A DNA stretch of 64,000 bases from Plantago major. Its lineage: Eukaryota; Streptophyta; Magnoliopsida; Lamiales; Plantaginaceae. The stretch covers positions 87,278,636-87,342,635 of the forward strand of contig CM048841.1 in the NCBI GenBank assembly GCA_026545765.1, read 5' to 3'. Below the pieces are notes generated by a model. The model was not told the DNA's origin and searched no databases. It worked only from the letters and a program-made list of their open reading frames with translations. Position numbers and translations under genes: made by a program. This document shows, piece after piece, positions 1-16,159 of the stretch (position 1 is the first letter of the stretch; the number at the start of each line of letters is the position of its first letter).

Positions 1-112
1 TCATATATATCAGTCAGCTTAGCTTAAATTAAATCAGTGGCGACTTCCATCCATTTCCTCTCGATTTCTCCTCCTCCTCCTCCGCTCGCCACCCACCACG
101 ACTCTTCACAGA

Positions 113-3605
<3,493 letters not shown>

Positions 3606-5348
3606 GAGGACTCTGAACTACCCTTGGCCAACCAGATATCCTTGCCCAAATTGGTGACTTTTGTAGCCAACTCAACTCTGTTTGTTTGTACTAACGTGAG
3701 ATATCCAGTTTTGGCGGAAGATAGTTTTGAAATGTAGTAGATGTAGAGGATATCAATGTGGTTAAAGCTGGAATTCATAAAAGATGTAGAAGATATGCCT
3801 CTTTTATTTTTTAATGTCAATTTTAGCATATGCCTGCCCGTCTGAGTTTCATTTCCGATTGTAATATGCCACGCTACAATTATTTGCGATGGATAATTTG
3901 TCAGCAAAAGAACTTTTGAAGTGTGAGTTCAACCTTTTGCAACTTGCAAGCGACTCGGTGTACTTGTGTCCCACTCTTTTTACTCCTTTTTAATGCTGGT
4001 TCTGCTCCATTCATTTCTCTCCGAGAATGATTTAACCAAGTAGATAACAGAGGCCAGGCACAGCTACCTTGAGAAGCAAGTATGATGGCATTGGAGCCAA
4101 ACCCTGGCCATCGTTGATGGCTTTATCCTCGTAAAAATCTTCCAAGTATCTCATAAATCCTTTCCAAAATCTCCCCTAGGAGAAACTATGTCGTTCAGTA
4201 TCTTGGACTAGCCATCTCTTTGATGGTATTAGCGTTAGCCAAGCGCCTAACAGATCAATCTTTGTCCCTTCTCATCTTCTTCACCTTCTCTTCTATCGCG
4301 TGTGGGTTTCTTTGTGGATGCTTGATTGGTAAACCTTTGTGATACCATGGAATACGTATTCCTAGATGTATTTGCGTGTTGAAAATCTATAGATGTAACC
4401 GACTAATAAGTGTTAGTTATGGACAAATAAAATCTACCCGTGGTCTAACAACTTCAAAAATCTCATTATTCACTTAAAAAAATTAGAAAGATCATGTGTC
4501 TAGTGTGTATAACCCTTGAAAATGACATTTATAGTAAAATCGATCAAAAGTTCAGAAACTGAAGATTTAGGGGGTGGGTTTTGGGAGGCCCGCACGAGAG
4601 AGTTCTGCAAAGTAAGCAGCGTCAACACCCGGCCAGCCTATAACCCCTCCAAAAATTACTGCACATAACTATGTATTGTGCTGCGTCCGGTTCTCACCGT
4701 CCGCTTTGTTTTCCTTACTCATTAGTTTAAGGCAAGTTTATCAGTCGTACACGGTCTTATATTTATATACCTCTCTTCACTATCCAAACCACTGTTTACC
4801 GATGTGGGACAAAACTTGATTATGTTGGAATAAGTCTAACAAGCTGTGAGTTTTCACGTATCTTCGGGACATTACATCTTGAACATCAGTAATCAATGCA
4901 GGGTGTTGGTTATATCATCGCATAGCTTGTGAAATGAGCTTTCCAGTGACACAACAATGGCAGAGATGAAAGTGGGAGCTTGATCTTCTTCAGATTTAGG
5001 TGATGAGAAGTTATCCATTTCTAACTAGGCCACACATATACATAAATGAGCAATGGTTCTTTATTAGCCCCTCTTTTCTTACTAGATTTTCCAATACTAT
5101 AACTGGGATCATTCAGTATCTTCGAAAACATTCCAGACCAAGGGCCGTGCTACTTTCTGTTTCCCTCGATCTTCCTTTTTTTCTTTTTTCCCTCCTGTTA
5201 TTTTTCTTAATAGCAATAGTTAGCCTACTTGTCACACGAGTCAGTAGTCACTACTCTCACCGTGTGGTCAAGTCATCAAGTGTGAATTTAAAGCAGCTGT
5301 ATAAGTTTGGCCTGAAACCCCCCTCCAAAAGGTCCTCTGTGCCTTGAA
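3606..5348. other. Intergenic region after FABG
   Basis: This AT-rich spacer contains the FABG 3' UTR in its first few hundred bases. No coding frame with protein-like composition, RNA gene or bounded transposon was recognised in the remainder. Confidence 0.5.
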
Positions 5349-5351
5349 TAA

Positions 5352-5473
5352 GGCCCTATCGTCTTCAGATCATTTTAGTTCAGCTTAGTTGTTTTTTATA
5401 CTACAAATAAATTCAGTTCGGATCAGTTCAGTTCAAATCAGCTCTGCTCAGTTCAGCCGAAGAGATCAAAGCC
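5352..5473. mobile_element. Tourist-like MITE, second copy
   Basis: A 122-bp element has ends GGCCCTATCGTCTTC and GAAGAGATCAAAGCC and is flanked by the direct repeat TAA (5349-5351 and 5474-5476). Its interior shares the TTAGTTGTTTTTTATACTAC block and the CAGTTCAGTT steps with the element in FABG intron 2, so the two are one family. It is about 40 bp shorter than the first copy. Confidence 0.72.
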
Positions 5474-7044
5474 TAACAAAGGTTCAGGCCCTTAACAGAA
5501 ACAACCCAAAGGAACCAGAGATTGAGGCCAGGAAAAGTAAACTCACAGAGAATAGGCACATGAATAAAACTTGAAGAAACAGAGATCTATTTTTAAGTGT
5601 GCAGTAACTGTTAATATAGGTAAACTGCATTGCAGCATAGCCCTGTAAATTTTCTCAGCCACATCCTTGCGACGGACAAATCGATGGATATTTATCAAGC
5701 TACACAGAAGTGGGCCTTCTACTTTGCAAAATGATGCTTCAAAAATTCTCAACTCAAAAAGTTAGTATTTCACTAAGCCAACTAATACGAGGCACATTCG
5801 TCGGTCTACAAATTCCCTAGGCATATACATGCATAAATAGTAGGTGCATCAAGAATACAGTCACATGTGAAAGCAGTACGCCAATACCGAAAAGAATACC
5901 CTGTTTTAATGGATGCTTCATGAAATAGCCAACCTCAGAAAGCAGCTACTTCCTACTTTTGACATGGATACTACAGTGCTGTGCGTGATATATATGAGAA
6001 AATCCATATTTTTGGTCTCGCGAGGTACCCAATCGAGCATTGTCAGCATAGCAAAAGTACACACTCATTGAACTCTAGATCAATATATAGATCTTACCTG
6101 CATGACATAAACAAATACAAACAATACTTATAATAGGCTGTAAATTTTAATTACGCAGAACAAACATCCAAACTACTAAAAATGAGCCACTTTAGAGCCG
6201 AATGCTGAATATAACTAGCAATAATCACCTAAGTCATGCATATGCACTAACGGAAGTCCACCAATACAAAATCCAGTCATGGTTGTTTCAAGGAGTAGGT
6301 TTGCTAGAATAACACGAGGAACTTGAGCCAGCAGCTATAATCCAGCAAAAATAATCTAATTCTTGCTCAATTAATCAACAACACATACAAAGCACTTTTC
6401 TAGGCTATGAATTTTGACCATACAAAAAAAAGTACTTGAATAACATAGAGCCCAATGCCATATATATCCAATAGTGATAATTATCTAATCTAAACCATGT
6501 ATACGAATCAATGGAATCACCATGCCTTGCACATAATTCACCAGTTCATACTATTTTCATACAATGATCACAATCATCTTATATTCAGCCAAACAAATGA
6601 AGCAGCTCAAGTACCAACTATAACCAGTATCTCAATAACTTCTTTTTCATACCGCATGCAAATTGCCATACATTCTTCTTCTTTTTTTAAAGAAAAAATC
6701 GGCCATAAAATCTTCAAATGAAGTATGATTTGATTAACACCTTGTAAATTACAACCAATATCGAACAGAAGTACAGAACTAAGAAGTACTATATCATAAG
6801 CATCTCAAACATGAACAAGCATCACTGCATCAACACACATCATTATTAATCGCATAACATGTTGTCAAGCAAACTACCACATTCTCATTCCTAGTGCCAA
6901 ATGACTGAAATTGCATACTTCTTAGTTATGTTGCATATTGTTTGTAATTTACAACAAACATCATTATCAATCATATAAACTAGTAGCTGTCAAGCAAACT
7001 ACAACAAACTCATTCCTAGTGCCAAATGACCGAAACTCCATACC
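5474..7044. other. AT-rich intergenic region
   Basis: The stretch lies between the second Tourist-like element and the stop codon of the snRNP gene, whose 3' UTR enters from the right. There are weak internal similarities (a motif about aactacaacaaacatcat recurs near 6880-7010), but no gene or bounded transposon is seen. Confidence 0.45.
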
Positions 7045-7803
7045 TCAATCGTCGTCGTCGTCACTCTCATCACTAAAATACCCTTTCCTCTTCCCCCTCT
7101 TCACCATTTCACCCCCTCCTCCACCCTTCAGCAACCTCTCCTCCGCCGTCTCCTCCCCATCCACCACCGAGGCCCAATTCTCCGTCTCAAACTCCAATTC
7201 ATCCTCATCCACATCCTCCTCCTCAAAACTAGCCCCATAACTCTTCCCTCCACCACCGCCCCAATCATTCCTCCGCCCTTTCTTCTCGACCGGCCTCTCC
7301 CTCGGCCCTAAAAAATTCCTCGGACACTCATACGACAAATGCCCCTCCTCACCACACTCATAACACCTGCTCTTATCCTTATACACCTTCTTCCTAATAA
7401 ACTCCTTAGCTCGCCCATTATCCGACGCAATCGAAGCACTTAGGGTTCGACCATTGAGTACCTTCTTATCCATACCTTTAACAGCCTTGATTGCATCCTC
7501 GCACGAGACGAAGAGGACAAATGCGACGCCTTTGCTCTGGCGAGTCACGCGGTCCTTGAGGACAGTGACTTTGGCGACCTTGCCGAAGGTGGAGAAGAGC
7601 GTGTGGAGATCGGAGTTGGTGAGATTGTAATCGACGTTGCTGATGTATACGGTGGACTTCGACGGAGCTAATTTTGGACCGGAACTGCGCGAGGGTTTAG
7701 ATGTGGTGGTGGGTGGTGGTGGAGCGGCGGTGGAAGCGTAGCGGTAGAAGAAAGTGTCATCTTCGTCTTCGTCGTTTTCGATTTTGGTCCTCTTTCGCGA
7801 CAT
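7045..7803 (-). CDS. SNRNP31: U11/U12 small nuclear ribonucleoprotein 31 kDa protein
   Basis: This single-exon frame of 252 residues encodes the plant minor-spliceosome protein U11/U12-31K, which helps splice U12-type introns in the nucleus. One RRM spans about residues 51-126, with RNP2-like VYISNV (52-57) and RNP1-like KGVAFVLF (91-98). A CCHC zinc knuckle follows (C147, C150, H155, C160). After it come a basic and Gly-rich stretch and a strongly acidic tail ending in a run of Asp. The RRM-knuckle-acidic order matches the family, known in animals as ZCRB1. The start is the first ATG and is followed by a basic and acidic leader ([16 protein letters not shown]). No frame disruption is seen. 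Confidence 0.93.
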   Translation of the reverse strand: MSRKRTKIENDEDEDDTFFYRYASTAAPPPPTTTSKPSRSSGPKLAPSKSTVYISNVDYNLTNSDLHTLFSTFGKVAKVTVLKDRVTRQSKGVAFVLFVSCEDAIKAVKGMDKKVLNGRTLSASIASDNGRAKEFIRKKVYKDKSRCYECGEEGHLSYECPRNFLGPRERPVEKKGRRNDWGGGGGKSYGASFEEEDVDEDELEFETENWASVVDGEETAEERLLKGGGGGEMVKRGKRKGYFSDESDDDDD

Positions 7804-8924
7804 TTTTGTCTTCTCCGTTTTACTGTAAGCATTGAATATAGGAAAAGGTTCATTTGGGATTGGCCCCTGAAATTTGATAATGAGTGAGAATTGCCCCGGA
7901 ACTTTGTATGGTTGTTATTTGCCCCTAGAGTTTATAACTTTGGTGTGAAGCGTTCCCTATAGTTTGCTTAATTGAAATTTGCACTCTAAAATTTCAAATT
8001 GTGTGATTTACATCAGGACATGTATGAATAAATTGTTATGTTGAAAACTCTAAAATAAATTGTTATGTTGAAAATTGCAAAATTTTGAAAATTCAGGAAA
8101 AATAAGAGCAATCTACACATACATTTACGGCCTGTTTGGCCCGAAACTTTAATTGAGTGAATTTTAATCGAGGTATAATTGAGGAATAGTTCTAACTAAA
8201 CTTTAATTTAATTGTGAAAATTTGTATTTGATATAAAGTTTGAACTCTTTGCCTGGTTAATGAATATGTTTCATATTTTCTAAATTGTATCAAACGTTTC
8301 ATTTAAATTGCCTAAATGCGTTTCATTTCTAAATTATAGTAATATTGTTTCAGGACATGTTTAGCTACACATATCACATTGTTAGTTATATTAAACACAT
8401 GTTTAGTTCGAAACCAATTATGTAATGTTGTAATTAAACATGTGATATTAATCCCGTATAAAAGATGGACGATTTCTCGCAACAGTTTTGAAGGATATCA
8501 CAATTATCCGAGAACTGATGATTGGGCATATAACAATACTAGAATATGAACCTTGGGTCTCAAATTCAACGTTGAACGATTCATGATAGAATACTTGAGA
8601 TGGCTAAAGTAAGAGACTTCGGAGAATATATTCTTCTTCTCAGTGGTTACTTGAACAGGATGAACTTATGCTACACAAGTTATTGCATCTAACTGGAGAA
8701 CTGTAACTAACGATGTGATGTAAAAGAATATTCTTTCAGCACAAAAGCTATAAACCAATCATGTGCTTGCACCAGCAATTCCTTCTATGCCAAAAACATA
8801 AATGTGCGGCTGTCAACTATAGTGTGCTTGCTTCGGCCTTCAAAACTCTGTCAAACTTTAAAGAAGTTTGCTCAAAAGAAACATCTTTTCATGATAACTC
8901 TCTCATTTTACCAGCTAAACTCCA
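7804..8924. other. Divergent intergenic region
   Basis: This stretch separates the minus-strand snRNP gene from the plus-strand TLC gene and should contain both promoters and 5' UTRs. It is AT-rich, with loosely repeated TGTTATGTTGAAAA-type steps near 8020-8080. No clear regulatory motif or transposon border was fixed. Confidence 0.45.
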
Positions 8925-9677
8925 ATGGAAATCCCAATACCCGTTGAATCCCATCTTCCTGTATTCATACTATGGTTCATCTTCATGTACATGTTAGGAT
9001 ACTTTCTCATCTTCAGAAGCTGGAACCAGAAATACAGGTCTGAAGCATCAAGTTGCCTCATGTCATTAGCTCATGGCACCCCAGCACTGGTTTTAGCCCT
9101 ATTCTCAATATTCCAATCCCAAGAGTTCGAATTACAACTTGATTTCAGTTCTCCAAACACTCCCTTTCAAGATTTAGTTCTTGAATACAGCATTTCTTAT
9201 TTCTTAATGGACCTCTTTCACTATTTCATCTTCATTCCTAGTGATGTGCTCTTCATTGCACACCACTTAGCTACACTATATGTGCTTATGACGTGCCGGT
9301 ATCTGTTTGCACATGGGGCAGTGGCAATTCTTGGTGTTCTTGCTATTGCTGAGGTTACAACTACATGTCAGAATACCTGGAGCCTTGCCAGGTACCAGAA
9401 GGTCGAGTCGGAAAAGGCTAGGAGGGTGTTGGAGCTCTTGTCACCCATGTTTTATGTTTATTACAGTGTTGTGAGAGGGATTCTGGGACCTCTGTTTGTG
9501 TATAAGATATGTTTGTTTTTTAAGAGTGGTGCAGTTGATGATGTGATTCCAGCATGGGGTTGGATTTCTTGGATTGTGGTGATAGTAGCCGGGATTGGGC
9601 TTAGTATACTGTGGGTTCTACATCTGTGGATTGATTTGTATAGGGAGAGAAGGAAGAAACAGTGGAAATTGAGTTAG
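8925..9677 (+). CDS. TLC-domain membrane protein (At5g14285-like)
   Basis: A single-exon gene of 250 residues encodes a multi-pass membrane protein of the TRAM/LAG1/CLN8 (TLC) superfamily. Hydrophobic segments are visible at about 11-30, 46-63, 85-104, 132-142, 175-197 and 207-230. The diagnostic region is residues 88-120, where an aromatic run with D96 and H99 is followed by SDVLFIAHHLATLY. The tail is short and Lys/Arg-rich, as in endoplasmic reticulum proteins. The length fits the small plant TLC proteins rather than ceramide synthases, which are longer, so ceramide synthase activity is not claimed. The ATG at 8925 opens directly into a signal-anchor-like segment. It is convergent with the DNA polymerase alpha gene. 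Confidence 0.88.
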   Translation: MEIPIPVESHLPVFILWFIFMYMLGYFLIFRSWNQKYRSEASSCLMSLAHGTPALVLALFSIFQSQEFELQLDFSSPNTPFQDLVLEYSISYFLMDLFHYFIFIPSDVLFIAHHLATLYVLMTCRYLFAHGAVAILGVLAIAEVTTTCQNTWSLARYQKVESEKARRVLELLSPMFYVYYSVVRGILGPLFVYKICLFFKSGAVDDVIPAWGWISWIVVIVAGIGLSILWVLHLWIDLYRERRKKQWKLS

Positions 9678-10232
9678 GTTACATAGCAATTCCTGGCTAG
9701 TGTACTAACTACTAAGTGCAGTGTATACTATAGATGCTACCAAATCTCCAAAGAATATATAGTGCCACCTTTATTCTTATTGAATCTTTGTTCTCTTTCA
9801 CTAGCAGATGTTGTCAACAAGTATGATAAAACCACAGCATGATCTTAAGATGGTCCACACTCCACAAGCATGCAGAATTGCAGATGTGAATGATGATGAT
9901 ACAGGTTCAGTAAAGGGAAAAAATCAAAGAAATGGTTATCTTTTACTTATGACTAATTTACAAGATCATTCGATTACATATACCGCCTCATACAAAGAAA
10001 GTCGAACAGAACAATCATTAGCAGACCATGAATGCTTAATTAAATTTCCAGATCATTCCATCACATCATAATAATGCAAGACCTCAGCATACCCATAAAA
10101 TTAGAAAGGCACCTACCATTTCCTTTGTGAGGAGTCAAGAACTGGTTCCAGTCGTCCTCTGAGTTTGTTTTCTCTGGCTGGTAAGCCGAGAGATACAGGA
10201 ACCCTTTCAGTTCCCACTTTTTACGTTGAGCC
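9678..10232. other. Convergent 3' regions of the TLC and POLA2 genes
   Basis: The TLC gene on the plus strand and POLA2 on the minus strand end toward each other here, so the stretch should hold both 3' UTRs. Apparent frames in it lie outside the POLA2 exon structure and do not resemble known proteins. Confidence 0.5.
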
Positions 10233-13200
10233 CTATATGCGGACAATTGAAGCACTAGAAGAATGTGGATTCCCTTTGTAGTTTATCTCTGCGAAGAACC
10301 CCCCTCCTTCACCTCTGGCAAGTCTGCCAGGATTAATGCATATGCACTTGGGTTGTTCTTCTCCATCATTTATTACGCTGGGTCCGAGCAACTGATTCAC
10401 AGAAAAAGAAGTGTTACTACACAACTTACGCATTTGGAAAAGCCATTGAGAGATCAGTTGATTCATGCTATTGCATGTTTTTATTTGTATATTGTGAATA
10501 CTATGTGTATCGAGCTGAAAAGGAGTGGAGTTTAACCTTGATGAAATGAGTCAAATCTGAAGGCAAAATGAGTATATCTGGAACTAATGGAATATCAAGA
10601 GCTTCCCGTGCTAAAGAAAAATCCAGAGGAACATCTTCCGCTGGTGGATATAGAGGATAGAAGCTGTTTGAAACTAAAAGATTAGATAATGACTAAAATT
10701 ATCAGGAAAATAAGAGAACATATGCATCATTAAAACAAAGTTAAAACTGATTATAACACTCACTTAACTATCAGTGGTGAGCTAAAGATACAATCGCATA
10801 CCTGCTTTGGTTCAATAAATGTGTTGCTAGATTAGTTAACCTATGTTTGGAACCTCCTTGCGGATTTCTACAGATTTCTTCTGCACTAAGATGCTTTAGT
10901 ATGTCCACTGTGCAGCACGCTACTTTAACCTGTGAATCAGAAAAATACTTGAGAAAATATGCTAAACAAATCGCAACTAGATCAGCAGGAAAATACATAG
11001 TGATGATAAGACACCACTCTAGCCTTGCACTTTGAAACATGAACTCGTAACAGACGCATTTACTAAGCCACAAATTATTTCCATATGCAGATGGAGTTTT
11101 ATAGGTTTAATCAATTTAAAACATCCAAACTCAGAAGAGAAGGAATCTAATTAAGTTTAAACTTTGGAGGTGATAGGTGATACCTCATTAGCAGAAAAAA
11201 TTCCTGGATTGGAGATGCTGTGTATCTGGTAAACAACGAATTTAAGTTAGTAGGTAAGAGTTTGAACAAGTACCTCAAAGGTATCAATCAATAGTTCAAA
11301 AACTATTGTAACCTGATTATTGAAATCACTAGGATGAATATCGAAGGCAGGCTGCCAAAACAAATCAGAGAACAATTTAGTACTACTATACTTGATGTAC
11401 TGTCTTACACGGAGAAAAAATAGATGGAGATACATCCAAAAAGTAAATCTGAAGTCTGAACACATGCTCACTTGAGGGAAAACAAAATCATGATTAGCAT
11501 CCCGGATAGATGGCATTACAATAACCCGCACTGTGGAACCCATGTAGTCAACATAATCTTGAAGCTACATACACAATCAAAAGAAAAAATAAATAAAACA
11601 CTCAGATATAAAAAAGAGTAGAATTCACAATTCTACATTATACGCAACTTATAATTTAAACAACCTTTCCGAGGATCTCAAGGCGAAACATTTCGTCATA
11701 TGTCTGATTGATTGTCCCTTTCTTAATCTCTGGGTGATCGGAATCGACAAATGGCCCTAGCTGCCAATCAAATCCAAGTTCAATACTGCTCTTTTCACCA
11801 CTTGTATTGATATATCACTATGAGGGGTAAGATAAACAAGATAAAAGGTCCTTACCAGGACAAGCAACTGAGGCTGCTTTCGGCGTGCATAAGCTAGAAG
11901 CTCAATCAGAGGCTCGAACAACAAATTATCGTTTGTGGTAAAAGGGCCTGCTGCAACAATCTGCATATAAGTCAAAGCAGATATGAAAAGAAGCTTAGAT
12001 TATTCATGGAAAAGGTAAGAGAGTTTCACGCTACAAGACATAACTAATTGTAGGATCCTTACAAAACCCATGCTCGAGTGATGAAATAATATACTGCATA
12101 TCAGGATGATCAAGGAGCTTAGATTAATTTACATAAATGTAAGTGAAGTTTCACACTATAAATGAGTAACTAATTGTAGGATCCCTACAGTACCCATGCT
12201 TGTGTAATTTTCAATTCTTGTGATGGAATAGTGTTTATCAGGATGATCAAATTTATATAGCCAAACAAGAAGAAAAAAGAGGGTCATATTAAGAGTACCT
12301 GCTTATTTATTATGAGGGAATGCATAACACTAATTTCCATAGAGTACCTTTTGTTAATTTAATGGTGAATTTCATCCAGTACCCCTCTTAGATGTTCTAA
12401 TTACACTTAGGTACCAGTTAGTTCAACAATAACATATAGGTCCATTTTTCCATTTTTTTGTTAACCAAAGCATTGATGCCAAACATGGCCTTATTTTGTC
12501 AATTTCAAAAGATAACTCTCACTTCTTCCTAATTCAACTCAAACCCTTTATCGTTAAATATTTTTTGTTAGAGTATCTTATTTATTGTTTAACCCATGAA
12601 TTAAAAACTTCTGGGGGCTTTTTATAATTTTCATAATATAATTATATTTTTCTAAAAAGTTTATGGGCTTAATTGCAAAATAAAAAGCAAGTTCCGGGCC
12701 AAATTGAAAGAAACTGAAAGTTTGTTAGAAATAAAAAAAATTGTGAAGAAAATTAGAGCTCCACCGGAGCTGCTCCGGTGGTTAGAGACAGCTCCGATTG
12801 GAGCTTTAATTTACAGCTCCGACGGAGCTGTAATTTACAGCTTTCCCAGAGCTGTAAGTTATAGCTCCAGTGGCAGGAGCAGCTCCGACACCGGCCACCG
12901 GAGCAGCTCCGGCTACAATTTTTTTAATTTTCTTTTTATTTTAAAGATTATGTTTATTAGGTTGAATATAATTTGATTTTGGAGTAAATATATATTATGT
13001 TATAAGTTAGGGTTAAATTTGCAATTTGGAGTAGATCTTGTAAAGGGTTGTGTTTGGCAAAATTAAAATTTATTTGACCTTTGGACTTATATGTAATAGA
13101 AATACTCTAATTGTTACTTCTACGTTATTCTTGAACTAACTGGTACTTGGATGAGAAGGGGCTATCTAACAGGGGTGGTGTATATAATTATCCCTTAATC

Positions 13201-15983
13201 TAACTAGCTTACTTAATTCAACTATACATCACCGATGGCAAATGGGGCCAATTATCCTCAAGATTTAATGAAGCAATGGTTAGTTTCAGCAGCAGAATGT
13301 AAACCAGAAACAGTGATACTTCCTTATCGTACTATATACCAAAATGCTTACCAGTGATAGCTCTTGCATATCTTGAGATTGATTGATTTGGACACTCTGA
13401 TCCATGGATTGCCTCTTGGCAGAACGCTGCTGGATAGAATTCTCAGATACATGAACATGATCAATAATCTTTGATGCAATAAGACAGTGTCCACTGGGAT
13501 TGTTCCCTACAACACCCACCACCTATATGATCACAACAAAGGTTAATTACAAGGTGGTCTCGATAAAGCTTCTATACAATATTTTGAAAAATGTAAGCTT
13601 TGTAAAGGGTGACACTCTAACCTGGCCTGGGAAAATTGATAGCTGGTTTAATTTTTGTAAGTCAAGACGAACACGTTGCCCCCCAGAGTGTTCAACACTG
13701 TTAAAAACATCAAAAAATATTAGACAGTATAAATGATTACCAGAAAACATGTAACAATGCAAATAGTTTGGTTAAATAGAGTAAGGGCCTTTCTAATTCT
13801 AAGTTGCAGTTCAAAACTTCAAGCTATGTGTAACACTTAATATTGCTTGGCTTCTTAGATAAACTGAGGCTTCAAAATTCAATCAGAACAAGCAACAACA
13901 ACTACTCAGCAGGTACAATGTTGTTTATATTCATCAAGGTTTTCCATATTAGGCATCAATGCCAATCCAATGAAACAATACTGGAAATTGTTATCACTTA
14001 ATAACCTGGTCAGGGTCTATATAGCACCTATGCATTTGTTAATGACTGGAAAATGTAATTTGTTCACCTGCTTTGCAGCAAAACAGGCTTCTCCTTCAGT
14101 CGGCCTTCTCCCTCACAACAGATCATACCAACAGAAAATATAGTTTTCTGATACAAAATACAGTGAGTTAATATATTTTAATGCAATTTCAGAAATCAGG
14201 AAGTGGAGCAAGAAAATGATAATTGCCCTGCTAAATTTCAAAGTTCCTTCATTATTTGAATCTTAGTCTTTGTGTGTATGGGTACAATAACAGCCTCTTA
14301 AAAGTGCAACTAATTGCTTTACCTGGTAAGCAACGGAAGGGTCAACTGGTTCTTCATATAGACCAGAGGAGACGTGAGCTGTTGCACTCTTTCTGATGCG
14401 ATTTTCAAGGAAATTGAACTGAATCACAAACAAATTACTTTTTTGTACCAAAGATAAGAAAGATACTTCAGTAAGTGAAGGGAAAAAAAGAAGCAAAATC
14501 AATACCTTGTCTTCAATTCTATCATACATGAATCTGCATCCTGGCTCAGGCTTAGATGTGATAATACGCAAAGAACATTTTGTGCTGGGTTGGATTCTTT
14601 TGATTATATCATCCTCGGAATTTGCATGATCCACTGCCATTTCGGTGGTCTGTGTACTGACATCCTCATTTAGTGTAGATTGGACAACAAACTTGTTCTT
14701 TCTTGTTCCAAAAGGTGTCACCGATTCTAAAGGCTTTTCAAATGTAAATCTGCTTCCATTTGTTCTCTGTGCTGAATCAATTAGTCTCTCAGGTGTTTTG
14801 GTGGGTCTATCCGTGGGAGAATCAGGTATGACATTTATTTCTCCATCATCAACATCGAATATCCTAGTTTAGATGCAGATTAAAAAAGTTAGCTTCAGAC
14901 AAAAGACATTTTGGCGACCAAAATATGGCATTACGACAAAGAATCGAAAGCATTTTGGCACAAAACTTGAATATGCGATAAATTACAGAAATCTCCTGAC
15001 AAAAATTGGAACAGAAATATCATTTGATTCGTCGATCCTCTAGTCGCTTTTATAACACCAAGAAAAATAATCAGGAAATAATTTTTGGTACAGAAATTGC
15101 CTAGTAAACAAAACAAATCTCGAATTCTTAAGCTCTTTCGGGTAAATGCACACACAATCTATAAACCGAATAAACACTTCAAAGAACAAATACAATCATA
15201 AGAAGGCAATGGGGAAAGCAGATATCTGAACCCCACACATCTACATAGATCGAACATGATAAAGCTAATAACACATAATAACATTTAACAGAAAAGTGCA
15301 GTTGTTCTGCTACATACTCACGTGGATATATCATTGGAGTACAAATGCAATCCGGACTGTTTTTCTTTGACTTTATTGAGCTGTTCATTCTGCAGTTGCT
15401 GTAGAAATGCACCCATATGAGAGCTTTGAACCGTAAGCTCTAGGCCCCTGTATTATCACAAAGCAATACGTATGTTTACAAAAGGAAAAAAAGAAGGGCC
15501 AAAGCATTCTCAAATTCACTCTTCACTTAATTGCATAATCTGACACTAAATTACAAGAGCTGTCACCAGAAAAACCATATCATACAAACACCTATTCAGG
15601 ATATCAGAATTTGAAAATACTACTGCTACTGCTAGAGCTATCGAATTTAAACCTAATTTGGTGCTCCTTTAAATATAAAACTCCAATCAGTATTCTCCAG
15701 AAACAAGTACACAAAAAGCAAACAAATCTACCTGTTGAGAGAGTAAACCTCCCAGTGAGAAACGAGATCCGAGGCACTGAGATTGTAATTTATGCTGTAT
15801 GTCACACCTGAAAATAACAGAGAAACGAAAGTATATGAATCGAGGGGACTAAAATTGTAGAATCTAGGGCATTTGAGACTGAGAAATGAAATAGCAAGTC
15901 AACTTACATTTGGGGAGTATTTCTGCCTCATCGTCGAAATCGAACCCGTTCTTCGTGAACTCAGCTTTGATTTCGTCTTCCAT
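10233..15983 (-). CDS. POLA2: DNA polymerase alpha subunit B, 16 exons
   Basis: This is the regulatory B subunit of the DNA polymerase alpha-primase complex, which starts nuclear DNA replication. Exons, 5' to 3' on the minus strand, are 15983-15908, 15807-15732, 15447-15322, 14863-14506, 14418-14323, 14147-14068, 13697-13622, 13522-13352, 11960-11856, 11760-11665, 11564-11472, 11351-11313, 11225-11184, 10929-10802, 10663-10537 and 10391-10233. They sum to 1848 nt in one frame, or 615 residues, close to the usual plant length. The N terminus (MEDEIKAEF) and the helical domain precede a Ser/Thr-rich linker. Then come the OB-fold region and the inactive phosphoesterase fold (GPFVDSDHP, MPSIRDANHD). 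The protein ends with NPGRLARGEGGG and a C-terminal IVRI. Intron 8 (1391 bp) holds a foldback element and a local duplication. Confidence 0.94.
12015..12260. repeat. Local direct duplication in POLA2 intron 8
   Basis: Two diverged direct copies lie side by side. The block TAACTAATTGTAGGATCC occurs at 12041 and again at 12167, each followed by a CCCATGCT segment and then by TCAGGATGAT (12101 and 12238). The offset grows from 126 to 137 bp, so the copies differ by small indels. Confidence 0.7.
12381..13175. mobile_element. Foldback/MITE-like element in POLA2 intron 8
   Basis: Two arms of about 55 bp (about 12381-12435 and 13120-13175) are inverted copies of each other. Both contain GTACCAGTTAGTTCAA in opposite orientations, flanked by matching CCCCTCTTAGAT and CCCCTGTTAGAT blocks. 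Between them is AT-rich sequence plus a GC-rich island (about 12750-12920) packed with AGCTCCG/CGGAGCT palindromes. No clean target duplication was identified, so the outer limits and the superfamily are unknown. Confidence 0.6.
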
Positions 15984-16088
15984 TTCTTCCGATTGGATTC
16001 GAGCAGCGTTAGGGTTCCGGTGACTGTTAGGGAAAGAGAAAAACTTGAACTGATAATTCTTTTTCCTTTTTTCTGCTTGGCTTTGATA

Positions 16089-16116
16089 TTGGCGGGAAGA
16101 ATTTGCCTTTTGGCGC
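16089..16116 (-). promoter_or_regulatory. Two E2F-like sites upstream of POLA2
   Basis: TTGGCGGGAA (16089-16098; reverse complement TTCCCGCCAA) and TTTTGGCGC (16108-16116) both fit the plant E2F consensus TTTSSCGC/TTTCCCGCC. They lie 106-133 bp upstream of the POLA2 start codon. E2F control of replication genes at the G1/S transition is established in plants; that these two copies are used is inferred. Confidence 0.65.
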
Positions 16117-16159
16117 TTTACTTTTTAATCTTGTTGTGTCGTGTGGGCTGAATTCTTAC

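Noticed and set aside
4550..4660. GC-richer patch after FABG as a possible gene fragment
   Set aside because: No frame, repeat or motif could be tied to it.
10061..10255. Minus-strand frame with an internal Met past the POLA2 end
   Set aside because: It uses a different frame from the last POLA2 exon, which ends in the conserved IVRI at 10233; this is 3' UTR.
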